Shown: positions 46,948 to 55,817 of the stretch, one piece after another
Layout of the letters: each line of letters opens with the position of its first letter
How positions within the stretch are numbered: the first letter of the stretch is position 1
Assembly: GCF_003944715.1 (NCBI RefSeq)
Contig: NZ_RWIT01000013.1
Location: 1 to 64,000, forward strand
DNA: 64,000 nt
Direction of reading: 5' to 3'
Source: Hymenobacter rigui
GTDB taxonomy: Bacteria > Bacteroidota > Bacteroidia > Cytophagales > Hymenobacteraceae
Notes under the pieces: generated by a model
Seen by the model: the letters and a program-made list of their open reading frames with translations, nothing else
Told to the model about the DNA's origin: nothing
Databases searched by the model: none
Program-made: the position numbers and the translations under genes

Positions 46948-47697
46948 ATGGAAAAATCGCCCAAATCCACGACCGCCCGCCAGAAAATCCTCAACCGCTT
47001 GCATAAGCTGGAGCCGGGTGCCCTCGTGCGCTACCAGGACTTTGCCAGCCTGGGCATCGCGCCGGGCACGGTGGCCGTGAACCTAAGCCGGCTACGCCAG
47101 GAAGGCGTGGTGCAGCAGGTCACCAAAGGCACCTACCGCCTCCCCCTGCAGAGCCGTTTCGGCCCGGTACCGGTTTCCGAGCAGCAAGTGCTGCAGGTGC
47201 TGCTACAAACGCCCAGCAAAAAGTTGCGGGGCTACCCCACCGGGGTAGCGGCCTTCAACCGCCTGGGCCTGACCACGCAGGTCCCCCAGGAAATTCAGAT
47301 TGCCACCCCCCGGCCGGGTCGGCCCAAGAAAGTCGGCAACGTGCGCGTGCGCTTCGTGCGCAGTCGGGCCGATGTGAAGCCGGAGGAAGTGAAGCTGTGC
47401 CAACTGCTCGATGCCCTGCGGCAGATTAAGCGCCTGCCCGACACCTCGCCGGCCGCAGCTCTGCTGCGCCTGCGCGAGCAGGTAAAGCAGCTGCCACCGG
47501 CTGAGCAGGTTGCCCTGGTCCGCCTGGCGCAGGACTATAACCCGGCAACGCGCGCCCTGCTGGGGGCCCTGCTGGAAGGACTGGGCGAAATCAAGCTAGC
47601 CAGCAAGTTGAAAGCCAGCCTAAATCCTCTATCCACTTATAAACTTGGCCTGTCTGAGCAGGCCTTACCCAACCGCGCGCAATGGCAAATCCGATGA
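46948..47697 (+). CDS. AbiEi-type antitoxin (DUF6088-like)
   Basis: A 249-residue protein. The N-terminal winged-helix part fits AbiEi antitoxins: RQKILNRLHKLEPGALVRYQ, VAVNLSRLRQEGVVQQVTKG and TYRLP. The middle (GYPTGVAAFNRLGLTTQVPQ) is the transcriptional-regulator/DUF6088 part. The last 16 bases overlap the next gene. AbiEi represses its operon and counters AbiEii, a type IV toxin-antitoxin arrangement that also gives phage abortive infection. Confidence 0.82.
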   Translation: MEKSPKSTTARQKILNRLHKLEPGALVRYQDFASLGIAPGTVAVNLSRLRQEGVVQQVTKGTYRLPLQSRFGPVPVSEQQVLQVLLQTPSKKLRGYPTGVAAFNRLGLTTQVPQEIQIATPRPGRPKKVGNVRVRFVRSRADVKPEEVKLCQLLDALRQIKRLPDTSPAAALLRLREQVKQLPPAEQVALVRLAQDYNPATRALLGALLEGLGEIKLASKLKASLNPLSTYKLGLSEQALPNRAQWQIR

Positions 47698-48668
47698 CCC
47701 TGCACACCCACGAGCAGGACTTTCGCAACCTGATTACCATCACCGCGACGGCCCGGGGAATGCGGCAAAGCTTTATTGAGAAGGACTACTGGGTAACCTG
47801 GGTGCTGCGCAACCTGGCCGACTCGGCAGTGGCCGACCACGTCGTGTTCAAGGGCGGCACCTCGCTTTCCAAAGGCTACGGACTTATCGAGCGGTTCTCG
47901 GAGGATGTAGACCTGGCCGTCATTATGCAGGAGCAGCAGACCGATGGGGCACTAAAAAGACTTATTCGCGACATCCATAAAATCGCGGCCGGCAGCCTGC
48001 CCGAAGTAGACGTGCCAGGCTCCACCAGCAAGCGCGGCCACAACCGGCTGGTGTACCACCAGTACCCGCACCTGTTCACCGACCCGGTGCCGACGGCTAC
48101 CGAGCACATTTTGCTGGAAATAACGGCCTTCGGGGAGCCTGAGCCGCACAGCAAGCGCCCGTTGATTTCCTACCTGGGGCAGTACCTGCTCGACCAGGGG
48201 CAGCCGGAAGCCGTGCAGGAGTACGGCCTGGCAGCCTTCAATTTCAACGTACTGAGCCTTTCGCGCACGTTTGCGGAGAAAATCATGGCCCTGGTGCGGG
48301 CCTCGTACGAGCAGAACCCACTCGCGGCAATGAGCCGCAAAGTGCGCCACCTCTACGACCTGCACCAGTTGGCCAGCCAACCCGAAATCGTTGCGCTGCT
48401 GGACGGGCCCGGCTTGGCTCAGCAACTCGCGGCCGTACAGCGCGACGATGCGCGGGCGGGCGTCATCGGCCCGACCCTAGAGTGGAAAACCAAACCCCTG
48501 ACGGCCTGCTGGGCCTACACCGAGGAAGCAGCAAACTTGCGCCAGCTTCGGCAGCCCTATGAGCAGGACTTACCCAGCCTGTTGCATAGCCCGCTCCCCG
48601 CGTTTGACCAGGTGCTACAGGTGCTGCAGCGTATCGCGCAGCAACTACGGGCCTATGATGGGCTGTAA
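47682..48668 (+). CDS. AbiEii-type nucleotidyltransferase toxin
   Basis: A 328-residue nucleotidyltransferase. GGTSLSK (58-64) and SEDVDLAV (D75, D77) are the conserved AbiEii active-site motifs. Further helical parts include FAEKIMALVRASYEQNPLAA. Relatives transfer nucleotides to tRNA acceptor ends and stop growth. Its overlap with the antitoxin gene couples their translation. The role on this plasmid is probably stability and phage defence. Confidence 0.87.
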   Translation: MANPMTLHTHEQDFRNLITITATARGMRQSFIEKDYWVTWVLRNLADSAVADHVVFKGGTSLSKGYGLIERFSEDVDLAVIMQEQQTDGALKRLIRDIHKIAAGSLPEVDVPGSTSKRGHNRLVYHQYPHLFTDPVPTATEHILLEITAFGEPEPHSKRPLISYLGQYLLDQGQPEAVQEYGLAAFNFNVLSLSRTFAEKIMALVRASYEQNPLAAMSRKVRHLYDLHQLASQPEIVALLDGPGLAQQLAAVQRDDARAGVIGPTLEWKTKPLTACWAYTEEAANLRQLRQPYEQDLPSLLHSPLPAFDQVLQVLQRIAQQLRAYDGL

Positions 48669-48714
48669 ATAATGGTAGCAGGAATCGGGGGAGCCTATCA
48701 CAAAACATGCACAC

Positions 48715-49953
48715 TTAGCCACGCCAGCGCCAAGCTCGCCGGAACCCTTTGGCTTCCGCTTCGGCTACGGTCATCGCGTAAAACTCCCCGACTTTGTCCA
48801 GCTTGGTTCGGTCATACATCTGGTCGAAGGGCAGGTGATAGATTTTTTCGCCGGTGGCGGTACTGATATGGCACTTAATCATGGGATAGGGGCCAATGGC
48901 GACCTGCTCGTGAATTTGAATCCCAAGTGCCTGCGCGAAGCTTCGAGCAGTGGTAGATAGGCTGGTAGACGTGTAGAAAACGGCCGCAATGTCCCCAGCG
49001 GCTAGCAGCTGGGGGAAAAGGTGTAATTGCTGGGGCACCTGCTGTTTGCTTGCCGAATCCAAGTATAGCATTACGGTGGTACCGAAAAGCTGATTGATAT
49101 GCTTTTCGTGAATCAGCTTTTGTTGACTCCAGTACTTACACTGTACTACCTCCGTCTTACCGCCTTTGCGGCAAATTAAATCGCGCCCCAGGTCTTCTTT
49201 GCCATTTTCGATACCGTAGTACGAAACTTCGTAGCCGCGGCTCTCATACAAATAGCCCACGTACCGTTCGTAGTCCCGACCGATTTGGAAGCTACTTTTT
49301 CGAGCCTGGCGGTATCGGTCCAGGGCTCGCTGATTGCGTTCGGCGGGGGATAACGCGGCGTACTCGCCGGGTGATAAATACGTCTTCACCGGGTCGTCCT
49401 GCTGCGGCTCGGGCTGCTCGGCGTAGGCCTCCGTAATCTCCAGCAGGGCTTCTTCGATATCGTCTTCCCGGAACTGAGTCAGGAAGGGGAACAAGGACTC
49501 GTACTGGTCCAAGGTGTATTGAGCCAACTTCAGCTGCTCGGCCAGGGCCCGTTTCTCCTGCCCAATTTGGCGAACCGTTTCGGCGGCCGTGGCAGCGGGG
49601 TTGCGCTTGGTGCGCAGGTAATCGGATACTTCCTTGTTCTTCAACAGCACTAAGTCGGCCACGGCCGATGCCAGCCAGGGAAAACTCTTGCTTTTTTCTG
49701 TCAACAGTCTTTCCAGATTGGCCACGTCTGTTTCGCGCTGCCGCAGAGCGGCTTCCTCCTGCGCAAGAACTTTGCGCGAAGCAGCTTCCCGCTCTTCGAC
49801 GGCCTGCAGTTTGGCATCAAACTGCGCCGCAGCGGCAGTAAAACTATTGACGAGCTGTTGCGTGGCAGCCAGCTTCTTTTGCAGCTCGCTGTTCACGTTA
49901 TCAAACCGCAGCATGCGGCTGATTAAGCCTTTTTCATTCGTTGTCAGCCCCAT
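48715..49953 (-). CDS. Mrr-like restriction endonuclease with N-terminal coiled coil
   Basis: A 412-residue protein. Residues about 20-160 are a long coiled coil (LQKKLAATQQLVNSFTAAAA and following). The Mrr-type nuclease core is at about 222-300: GRDYERYVGYLYESRGYEV (E229), GKEDLGRDLICRKGG (D258) and TEVVQCKYW (Q271-C-K273), an intact D...QxK active site. The C-terminal part is unassigned. The gene 13 bp upstream encodes a small membrane coiled-coil protein. A DNA-cleaving defence function is inferred from the intact motif. Confidence 0.82.
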   Translation of the reverse strand: MGLTTNEKGLISRMLRFDNVNSELQKKLAATQQLVNSFTAAAAQFDAKLQAVEEREAASRKVLAQEEAALRQRETDVANLERLLTEKSKSFPWLASAVADLVLLKNKEVSDYLRTKRNPAATAAETVRQIGQEKRALAEQLKLAQYTLDQYESLFPFLTQFREDDIEEALLEITEAYAEQPEPQQDDPVKTYLSPGEYAALSPAERNQRALDRYRQARKSSFQIGRDYERYVGYLYESRGYEVSYYGIENGKEDLGRDLICRKGGKTEVVQCKYWSQQKLIHEKHINQLFGTTVMLYLDSASKQQVPQQLHLFPQLLAAGDIAAVFYTSTSLSTTARSFAQALGIQIHEQVAIGPYPMIKCHISTATGEKIYHLPFDQMYDRTKLDKVGEFYAMTVAEAEAKGFRRAWRWRG

Positions 49954-49966
49954 ATACGCTTGTATG

Positions 49967-50266
49967 CTAACGCCGCTTGTAACTCTTCTTGTACTTTTTC
50001 CTGGAAGATGTTGCCGGCCAGCTTACTACCCGTCGCTCACGCAGGTGCTGCTGATAGGCCTCATGCCCTTGCATAGCAGCCGTCAATTCATCCAAGGTTT
50101 TAAGGGCTTGCTCGCTCTGCTGTAAGGTGACCTCCTCTAACTCATCAAAGCGACCTTGTAGACCTTGTAGCTTTTTGCGGAAGATGCGCCCATCCCACCA
50201 ATCGGCAATTTTGGCCCACAAGAAAAGAAGCAGGATAAACCCGCCAAAGAATACAAGAACAGCCAT
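49967..50266 (-). CDS. Small membrane-anchored coiled-coil protein
   Basis: A 99-residue protein: one N-terminal membrane helix (MAVLVFFGGFILLLFLWAKI), then a coiled coil (KLQGLQGRFDELEEVTLQQS) and a very basic tail (SSRKKYKKSYKRR). It is transcribed with the Mrr-like gene (13-bp gap). It could tether or regulate the nuclease at the membrane. No known family. Confidence 0.6.
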   Translation of the reverse strand: MAVLVFFGGFILLLFLWAKIADWWDGRIFRKKLQGLQGRFDELEEVTLQQSEQALKTLDELTAAMQGHEAYQQHLRERRVVSWPATSSRKKYKKSYKRR

Positions 50267-50338
50267 GTTGTTGCGTAGTGAATGGTTGCTGCTACAGGCC
50301 AGCCGCTCCCCGCAACCGGCGCAGCAGCTAACCTGATT

Positions 50339-51190
50339 CTAGTATGCCAGTTGCTCCAATAGCCGGTCCACCATTCCACGAATCGTCAGTAGTTGCTGCC
50401 GCATCTCAGCGGGTGACATGGCTCCCGAAGGTTCGGCGCTGACTATTTCCGCAGCCTCGTCTCCAAAAGGTGGAGTATCCCACGCCTCTTCGCCCTCCAA
50501 TTGAACGCGGCGGTAGGAGTTGCCCAGCCGACGAATGGGAAAGTGCCGTGGGCGACCGGTGGTTTTAACACCGGGAAAATCAGGTTCCACTGCCGGGGCA
50601 GGTTCGTTCTCAAGAAATGCAGCTAGCTGCGCAAGGCGGGCGGCGGCAGCTGGCAGCTGCTCGCTTACTTGGTCCGGAATTGTTAGGTACCAGGGTGGGC
50701 CTAGGCGGGCAATTTGGTTTGCCAGATTGTAGCTGATGCGGTTTGTTTCCAGCTGGTGCTGCGCAACGCGAATCCAGGCATCGGCTTTGCCCAAGGGGAT
50801 GCCGGGCGTGTCTTCGAGCCAGTGCATCTTGTCCCATATTTGCTCCGATAATGCCCGCTCTTGCTCCTTGAGTTCGAGGGCCGCCGTGCGGACGCGCTCC
50901 GCTTCCGCCAGGTCTTCGTACTGCATCCGGCCACTATGCGGCAACGGAAATTTGGTGGGCTTTTCCCGTAGCCGTTCCCGCAGCGCCCGGTAGGTCTGCA
51001 CGTTTATTTCCAGCGTTTTATCCGGACACTCCCGCACCAGAACTACCACGGCAAAGTGCCGGGTAACCGGGCCGTCTAAGGGCAGGTAATGCCACTGCGA
51101 GATAAACCATTCGGCACCGGTACCCGAGTAGGTAGCGAGTTCCGCGAAAACCTGTTGCCGATTATGCTTCGCAGCTTTTTCCTGTTTCAT
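50339..51190 (-). CDS. Hypothetical protein
   Basis: A 283-residue protein with no recognised domain. It has a GAEWFISQWHYLPLDGPVT N-terminal block, a charged helical middle (DLAEAERVRTAALELKEQER) and an acidic C-terminus. It lies upstream of the membrane coiled-coil and Mrr-like genes on the same strand with a 72-bp gap. No signal peptide. May be part of the same cluster. Confidence 0.5.
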   Translation of the reverse strand: MKQEKAAKHNRQQVFAELATYSGTGAEWFISQWHYLPLDGPVTRHFAVVVLVRECPDKTLEINVQTYRALRERLREKPTKFPLPHSGRMQYEDLAEAERVRTAALELKEQERALSEQIWDKMHWLEDTPGIPLGKADAWIRVAQHQLETNRISYNLANQIARLGPPWYLTIPDQVSEQLPAAAARLAQLAAFLENEPAPAVEPDFPGVKTTGRPRHFPIRRLGNSYRRVQLEGEEAWDTPPFGDEAAEIVSAEPSGAMSPAEMRQQLLTIRGMVDRLLEQLAY

Positions 51191-51241
51191 TTAGCGAATA
51201 CCCACCCGGGAGTTCTAACGGAATGTATGTTGAGCGCCTGC

Positions 51242-52324
51242 TTAGGAGAAGACGAAACGGGAGATAAGCGGCACTAGGGGCAGCTTCCATTCTTTATTGG
51301 CGATGCCTTCGGCCCGGGCTCGGTAATGGCAGGGGCGGCATAGCGTCGTGACGGCCTCCATCTTCACGTACTCGGCCGACTGGGCTAGCGACTCTAGCAA
51401 GGCAAAGCGAGAAACGGCTTCATCGTTGGCCTTGAGCACGGCCTGCAACTGCACGCTGGCCAGGTAATTCTTGGCCGCCTGCAGCGCCTTGGCGCGGTCG
51501 GTGGTTTTAGGGATGGGGTAGTAGTCCAACTCGACGGGCTGCTCGAAGCCGTGGTTGCGGCCACACAAAAACGTCGGCTTCATGCTTTTGCGCGACCGGA
51601 TGTTGATGATGCCGCACGTAGGGCAAGCTTGACGCTTTTCCGACCGCATGACGGCCGCCGCCTGCTCGTCGGTAATGTTGTCGAACACAGAACGACCCAA
51701 CTCGGCCAGAATACTGTTGCGCACTTGCGTTTTGACGTCTGGGTAGGAGAGGGGCAGTTGCCGATTGAGCAACACCAGCGGAGGCTCTTGGCTGCCGCAG
51801 CCTTCGCATTGGTCTTTGAGCACGTCTTGACGCTTGGCCTTCCACTCAGCTGTTTCCCACGGCTTGGGCAGTTTCTTCAGCACCTCAAACGCCTGCGCTA
51901 CCGACCATTCGCCCTGCTCCACGTGGGCTCGAATATCCTGATAAGGGAAGGTAGTGGCGGCTGGCACAGCCTCAGCTGGAGAGGCAGCCGGCGGCACCGC
52001 GGCTGGCGCAGCGGGTTGCGCGGTAGGCAATTCCACTGAAAAGCCCATGGCGGCCAGCAGTTCAGGCGAAGGCTGCACCAAGTCGTAGGCGTAGGTACCC
52101 GGACAGCTCACCTCGCTTCGCTGGCTCAGTAGCTTGCCGCTCGTGCTGTAGAAATCAGCCAGTACCCGCGGATTACCGTGGTATGGAGCCCGGCCCGGCA
52201 ACTTATGCCCCGCCGTTGCCCCCTCGATTTCTATTACCCGGGCCAGCGTATTGCCCCACGAATCTCGCACAATCCAAAAACCCACCTGGTGCCCGTTGTG
52301 GGCATACATCTGATACACATTCAT
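51242..52324 (-). CDS. Multi-CxxC zinc protein of unknown function
   Basis: A 360-residue protein with several putative zinc sites in its C-terminal half: QCEGCGSQEPP, ACPTCGIINIRS, FLCGRNHGFEQ and TLCRPCHYRARAEG. The last CxxCH followed by basic residues recalls HNH-type ends, but I cannot find a clear HNH core. The N-terminal part (MNVYQMYAHNGHQVGFWIVR) is beta-rich. Lies in a minus-strand run of unassigned genes. Nucleic-acid binding is plausible. Confidence 0.55.
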   Translation of the reverse strand: MNVYQMYAHNGHQVGFWIVRDSWGNTLARVIEIEGATAGHKLPGRAPYHGNPRVLADFYSTSGKLLSQRSEVSCPGTYAYDLVQPSPELLAAMGFSVELPTAQPAAPAAVPPAASPAEAVPAATTFPYQDIRAHVEQGEWSVAQAFEVLKKLPKPWETAEWKAKRQDVLKDQCEGCGSQEPPLVLLNRQLPLSYPDVKTQVRNSILAELGRSVFDNITDEQAAAVMRSEKRQACPTCGIINIRSRKSMKPTFLCGRNHGFEQPVELDYYPIPKTTDRAKALQAAKNYLASVQLQAVLKANDEAVSRFALLESLAQSAEYVKMEAVTTLCRPCHYRARAEGIANKEWKLPLVPLISRFVFS

Positions 52325-52442
52325 TCTATAAGCGCACAGGCAAACAGTTCTCTATCGTTTTTCCGGCAGTGAAAATACAAGAAAAGCCGGGGCGTTGCGA
52401 AGCTTCAGCCGGGCGAAGTCATTGGGCTGAGCTACCTTGGTT

Positions 52443-53108
52443 TTACTCAGCCGTTGGTGCTATGCGGCGCCGTTTGGCATAGCGTGGCACCTGCGCATCA
52501 AAGCTGCTCCAGTTGACGCCGGCATTGAGAATGCAGTCGTATGGCGTCGGCTGCACCTCAAGAGTAAGGCGTTGGCATTCGGCTACCGTGGTGGGCGAAA
52601 ATGCACCTCCGGGTTCCTGGTGCAGGAAGAAGTCCCCCTGCAGCGCCTGGCAGTGCTGGCAATGGTTGGCCCAATAGCTGCCACCAGCGCGCGAATGTCC
52701 CAAACGAAAAAACGGATAGGCTGCCGCGAGTTGGGCAGTAGTGGCCTCATCGACGTATCCGACGCCCGAAATGAAGACAAATTCCTGCTGCCGGTACCAG
52801 CTCTTGGGAGCATCCTCGGTCACCTCATCAGATTCTGAGTCGTCGTAATCAAGCAAACAATAACTGTCCGCCGCCAAAGCAGCTACCGTCGTGGATTGGG
52901 TGCATTTCCAGCAATAAATCGTACTGGTAGCTACATAATAGGGCGCTTGCAGAATAAGCGTTGCCTCTCCCGCCTCCCACCACTGCGTGAACTGGTTGTA
53001 ATCCCGATGAGGCGGCACAAACCACGTCTTGTCGGCCACGCTCCACAACGCGCCCTTGCGCTTGGCTTCTTCTTTATCGGCAAAGGATACTCTTAATTTT
53101 AAGGCCAT
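52443..53108 (-). CDS. DUF5710-domain protein with zinc-binding Cys
   Basis: A 221-residue protein. The first 45 residues (LRVSFADKEEAKRKGALWSV; KTWFVPPHRDYNQFTQWW) match the DUF5710 domain found in plasmid primases and related proteins. CWKC (about 67-70) and HCQHC (about 160-164) could bind one zinc. The rest is unassigned. Likely nucleic-acid-linked, from DUF5710 context; function unknown. Confidence 0.65.
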   Translation of the reverse strand: MALKLRVSFADKEEAKRKGALWSVADKTWFVPPHRDYNQFTQWWEAGEATLILQAPYYVATSTIYCWKCTQSTTVAALAADSYCLLDYDDSESDEVTEDAPKSWYRQQEFVFISGVGYVDEATTAQLAAAYPFFRLGHSRAGGSYWANHCQHCQALQGDFFLHQEPGGAFSPTTVAECQRLTLEVQPTPYDCILNAGVNWSSFDAQVPRYAKRRRIAPTAE

Positions 53109-53210
53109 GCCGCATTATAACAACCGCATAGCAGATAAACTAAGACTCCGCTGGCCCATGCTGCGCTAGGTAACTACCTATCGCGCAACACTAGGTCAGC
53201 CGCATTGCCA

Positions 53211-53486
53211 TTAATTTTCTGTCTGGGTAGTCAGGGCATCGGCCAGGGCGGCCGCCAGCACGGTTTGTACCGGTATGGTTAGCAAGTCGGCGACCCGCAG
53301 GGCCTCGGCCACGGTTAGGCTGGAAGGGTCGGCTTCCCTCTGCTTGATAGTACGGTAAGTCATTTGCAGGTGCTCCATCAGCTCGCGCTCGGTAAATGAG
53401 AAACGCCCGTGTCGCAGCAGGTAGCTGAACTGTTGCCCCGGCGGAGCGACACTAGGGGCAGATGCGGGAGGTAGCGGTTTTTTCAT
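53211..53486 (-). CDS. Small helix-turn-helix-like protein
   Basis: A 91-residue protein with a domain (about 30-85) of the same build as the one at 3730-4062: FTERELMEHLQMTYRTIKQR then SLTVAEALRVADLLTIPVQT. The Pro-rich N-terminus is probably disordered. It may control the nearby minus-strand genes or the methyltransferase. Confidence 0.55.
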   Translation of the reverse strand: MKKPLPPASAPSVAPPGQQFSYLLRHGRFSFTERELMEHLQMTYRTIKQREADPSSLTVAEALRVADLLTIPVQTVLAAALADALTTQTEN

Positions 53487-53555
53487 GAAGACGATTTGTC
53501 GGCGTTAGATAAGCATACGCAGGAGGAAGCCGGTTGGCGAGGTTGCCCCGGTCCT

Positions 53556-53589
53556 GGTGCCGGGCGGGCATCATGACCCGCCCGGCACC
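53556..53589 (-). terminator. Hairpin after the methyltransferase gene
   Basis: A perfect 13-bp GC-rich stem (53556-53568 with 53577-53589) and 8-base loop begins 6 bp after the methyltransferase stop. No T run follows on either strand, so it may slow or stop transcription only with a factor, or protect the 3' end. Confidence 0.5.
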
Positions 53590-53594
53590 AAGAC

Positions 53595-55229
53595 TCAAGC
53601 CGCCAAGCGCAATTGCAGTTGCGTACCGGGCGCTGCCAGCGGTTCCTCCTCGTGCACCAGCGGATGGGTCGGGGAAGTCGTTTCTTTGGCCTGCCGAGCA
53701 CGGTAGGCCGCCATTTCCGGACCGGGCAACCATTGCTTGCCCGCACAGGCCCGCAGGTTAAACTCCTGCCACAGGTATTCATCGCGGAAAATCAGGTGCA
53801 CGGTGCCTTTCTTAAAAGCCCGGATTTCAAAGAAGCGGCTGTACACCGTCCATACCCCATTGGGGTTGGCGTTCTGGTTGCCGTAGCGGTCCAAGGCCGT
53901 ATCGATGCCAACGCAAGCATCGTAGTCCTCGCCCGCTAAGTAGCACATCACCCGGTCAATGTCGGCGTAGTCGTCGCGCCGGTTCCAGTTCACACGGAAG
54001 CCCTTGCCCGAATAATTTTCTTCTACTGCGTAGGGCAGAATTACCTTGCGGTTCACCTTCCACTGCGAGTTGGTAACCCAGCCCTCCACGTGCAGGCGGT
54101 TTTCTTTGTGGTACTTGGTGAAGGTGTCGAACACCGATTCCACGGCCTGCTCCATGATGGTTTCGCGGTTGTCGAGCACCAGCGCCACCAACTCGGCCAC
54201 GGCCTCATGAGTGAATTCCTGGTAGCCCTGGGCCTTGCTGAAAGCCGCGAAATTGCGGCGCACGTCGGCCGTCATCAGCTTCTGAATATTCACCTTGTCG
54301 AGCACTAGCCCCCAGATTTGCTGGTTCATCTCGTCGGCAAAGTTGTTGTAGCTCGTGCGCAGGCTGCCGCGCTCCAAGCTGGCCTCGGCCAGTTTCAGCA
54401 CGTCCTGGTATTCGCTGCGCAACAGGCTTTTGGCGTAGAACTTCATGCCCTCGCGGGCCTGCAGGTAGGCCGCGTACTGCGCTTTCAGACCCTCGTACTC
54501 GGCGGCCATGTTGCCGATAACATCGCGCGTGGCCACGGCATTGGCAAACAGGTTTTCGTTGAGCTCCGGCCCCCGGCGGCCCCGGCTGGTGAATTCAAAC
54601 GTGAGGCGGTCGGCCTTGGCGGGTTTGTGCAGCCGTACCAGGCTTACCCCTACGTTGGTGGGGCGCTCGGCCTCGGCAAAAACGGCTCCCAGTGCCTCGC
54701 TCGTGCCGTAGTCCTCGATGAGGCGGGCTAGCAGCTGCCGGGTTTCGGTGTAGGGGTTGGCCAGCGTTTCAGTGTTGAGCAAACACACCACGTCGCCGCC
54801 AGCGGCTACCACGTCCCAGGCCTTGAGCAAGTGCCGGTCACCGTTGGAGAAAGGCGGGTTCATCACAATAAGGTCGAAAAAATGGTCGCCGCGGTAGGTC
54901 AGGAAATCGTTGGCAATGACCTTATAGCCCTTATCATGGAGCACGGCGCGCAATTCGGGGTCGGCCTCGCAGCAGTACACGTTTTGCTTACCGCTGCGGC
55001 TGTGGTAATCCTCCCGGTCCAGCCAGGCCGTCAGCTCGTCCACAATGGCCCCACTGCCGGCGCTAGGCTCCAGAATGGTAAGCTTGCGCAAGGCAGCCGC
55101 AGCCGGATTGTAGCGGCGGTACCGCTCGCTGCTCTGCTCATCGTCACCACTGGGAGCGGGGTTGAAAAACGGGTCGAGCATGCGCTGAATGACGGCGGCC
55201 GGGGTGGGAAAGAATTCGGGATTTAGCAT
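53595..55229 (-). CDS. N6-adenine DNA methyltransferase with DUF4942-like C-terminus
   Basis: A 544-residue methyltransferase. SAM motif EPSAGSG (54-60), catalytic motif MNPPF (about 123-127) and the acidic ECEADPEL-like pocket CCEADPEL (86-93) identify an N6-adenine enzyme. The last 200 residues (NYSGKGFRVNWNRRDDYADI; YSRFFEIRAFKKGTVHL) match DUF4942, seen in plasmid methyltransferases. No linked restriction enzyme is certain, so it may be an orphan methylase that protects plasmid DNA. It is divergent from the ars operon. Confidence 0.88.
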   Translation of the reverse strand: MLNPEFFPTPAAVIQRMLDPFFNPAPSGDDEQSSERYRRYNPAAAALRKLTILEPSAGSGAIVDELTAWLDREDYHSRSGKQNVYCCEADPELRAVLHDKGYKVIANDFLTYRGDHFFDLIVMNPPFSNGDRHLLKAWDVVAAGGDVVCLLNTETLANPYTETRQLLARLIEDYGTSEALGAVFAEAERPTNVGVSLVRLHKPAKADRLTFEFTSRGRRGPELNENLFANAVATRDVIGNMAAEYEGLKAQYAAYLQAREGMKFYAKSLLRSEYQDVLKLAEASLERGSLRTSYNNFADEMNQQIWGLVLDKVNIQKLMTADVRRNFAAFSKAQGYQEFTHEAVAELVALVLDNRETIMEQAVESVFDTFTKYHKENRLHVEGWVTNSQWKVNRKVILPYAVEENYSGKGFRVNWNRRDDYADIDRVMCYLAGEDYDACVGIDTALDRYGNQNANPNGVWTVYSRFFEIRAFKKGTVHLIFRDEYLWQEFNLRACAGKQWLPGPEMAAYRARQAKETTSPTHPLVHEEEPLAAPGTQLQLRLAA

Positions 55230-55273
55230 GACATTTAAGGGAATAAGGTGAAGCTAAACAACCTCTTACTTTC

Positions 55274-55310
55274 TTTATTAAACGCCAAAACCAGTGTTTT
55301 TGTTGCTAAA
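55274..55310 (-). promoter_or_regulatory. AT-rich upstream element of the methyltransferase gene
   Basis: Third, looser copy of the element at 8922-8958. Minus-strand GCAAC is followed by a short spacer and TTTTGGCGTTTAATAA, against GCAAC...TTTTGCGTTTAATAA at the ardC operon. It lies about 45-80 bp before the start. Confidence 0.35.
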
Positions 55311-55386
55311 AAGACAACAAATATTAAATGGAACACCCTTTATTCACTCAGGTCAGCAAGCCCGTTTCTCCCTCTTGTTCCTCTCA

Positions 55387-55690
55387 CTAGCTGCCGGCGG
55401 CAAGCCGGCTCAAACACTTCGCTGGCGGTACCGGCCTTGGCCGGTTCGGCCGGCAGCCATATAGTAGGCGGGAGGCCCGGCCGGGGCTGCAGAGCGCACC
55501 GGAGACGGGGCCGGCCTTCCGTCGCGACCAGCGGGAGCAGCGGAGAGCCGGCCCCGTCTCCGAGTAAGCGCCGCTGCCTGGGCCGGCGCGGCGGGGTTTT
55601 GCGAGAAGGATAGGAAGGGCGCGACCAGCGGGAGCGGTGCGCAGCACGGAAGCGCAGCGGCCCCCTGTATAGCCTGGCCCGCAGGGCTCG
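55387..55690. repeat. GC-rich structured intergenic region
   Basis: Three hairpin-forming parts: CTGCCGGC/GCCGGCAG (55391-55398, 55449-55456); a perfect 15-bp stem (55501-55515 with 55547-55561); and further short GC stems. CGCGACCAGCGGGAGC occurs twice (55523-55538, 55620-55635). No credible gene. It lies between the divergent methyltransferase and ars transcripts. It may be a structured RNA, a bidirectional terminator or a dispersed repeat. Confidence 0.5.
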
Positions 55691-55748
55691 CCGAATGCAA
55701 CTCGCTTTAAGTAAGCGTTTTTCGGAAAACGGCAAAAGTTTTTGTCTT

Positions 55749-55791
55749 ATGTCGCAAACTTACGTCATACTATGTCGTATATTTGCGACAT
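55749..55791 (+). promoter_or_regulatory. ArsR-type operator and promoter of the ars operon
   Basis: Perfect 10-bp arms ATGTCGCAAA (55749-55758) and TTTGCGACAT (55782-55791) flank an inner pair TACGTCATA/TATGTCGTA (8 of 9). TATATTTG (55778-55785) is an exact TAnnTTTG -7 box inside the operator, so a bound ArsR dimer would block it. Confidence 0.75.
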
Positions 55792-55817
55792 GAATCCCGG
55801 CTTTGCATTCTCCCTGT

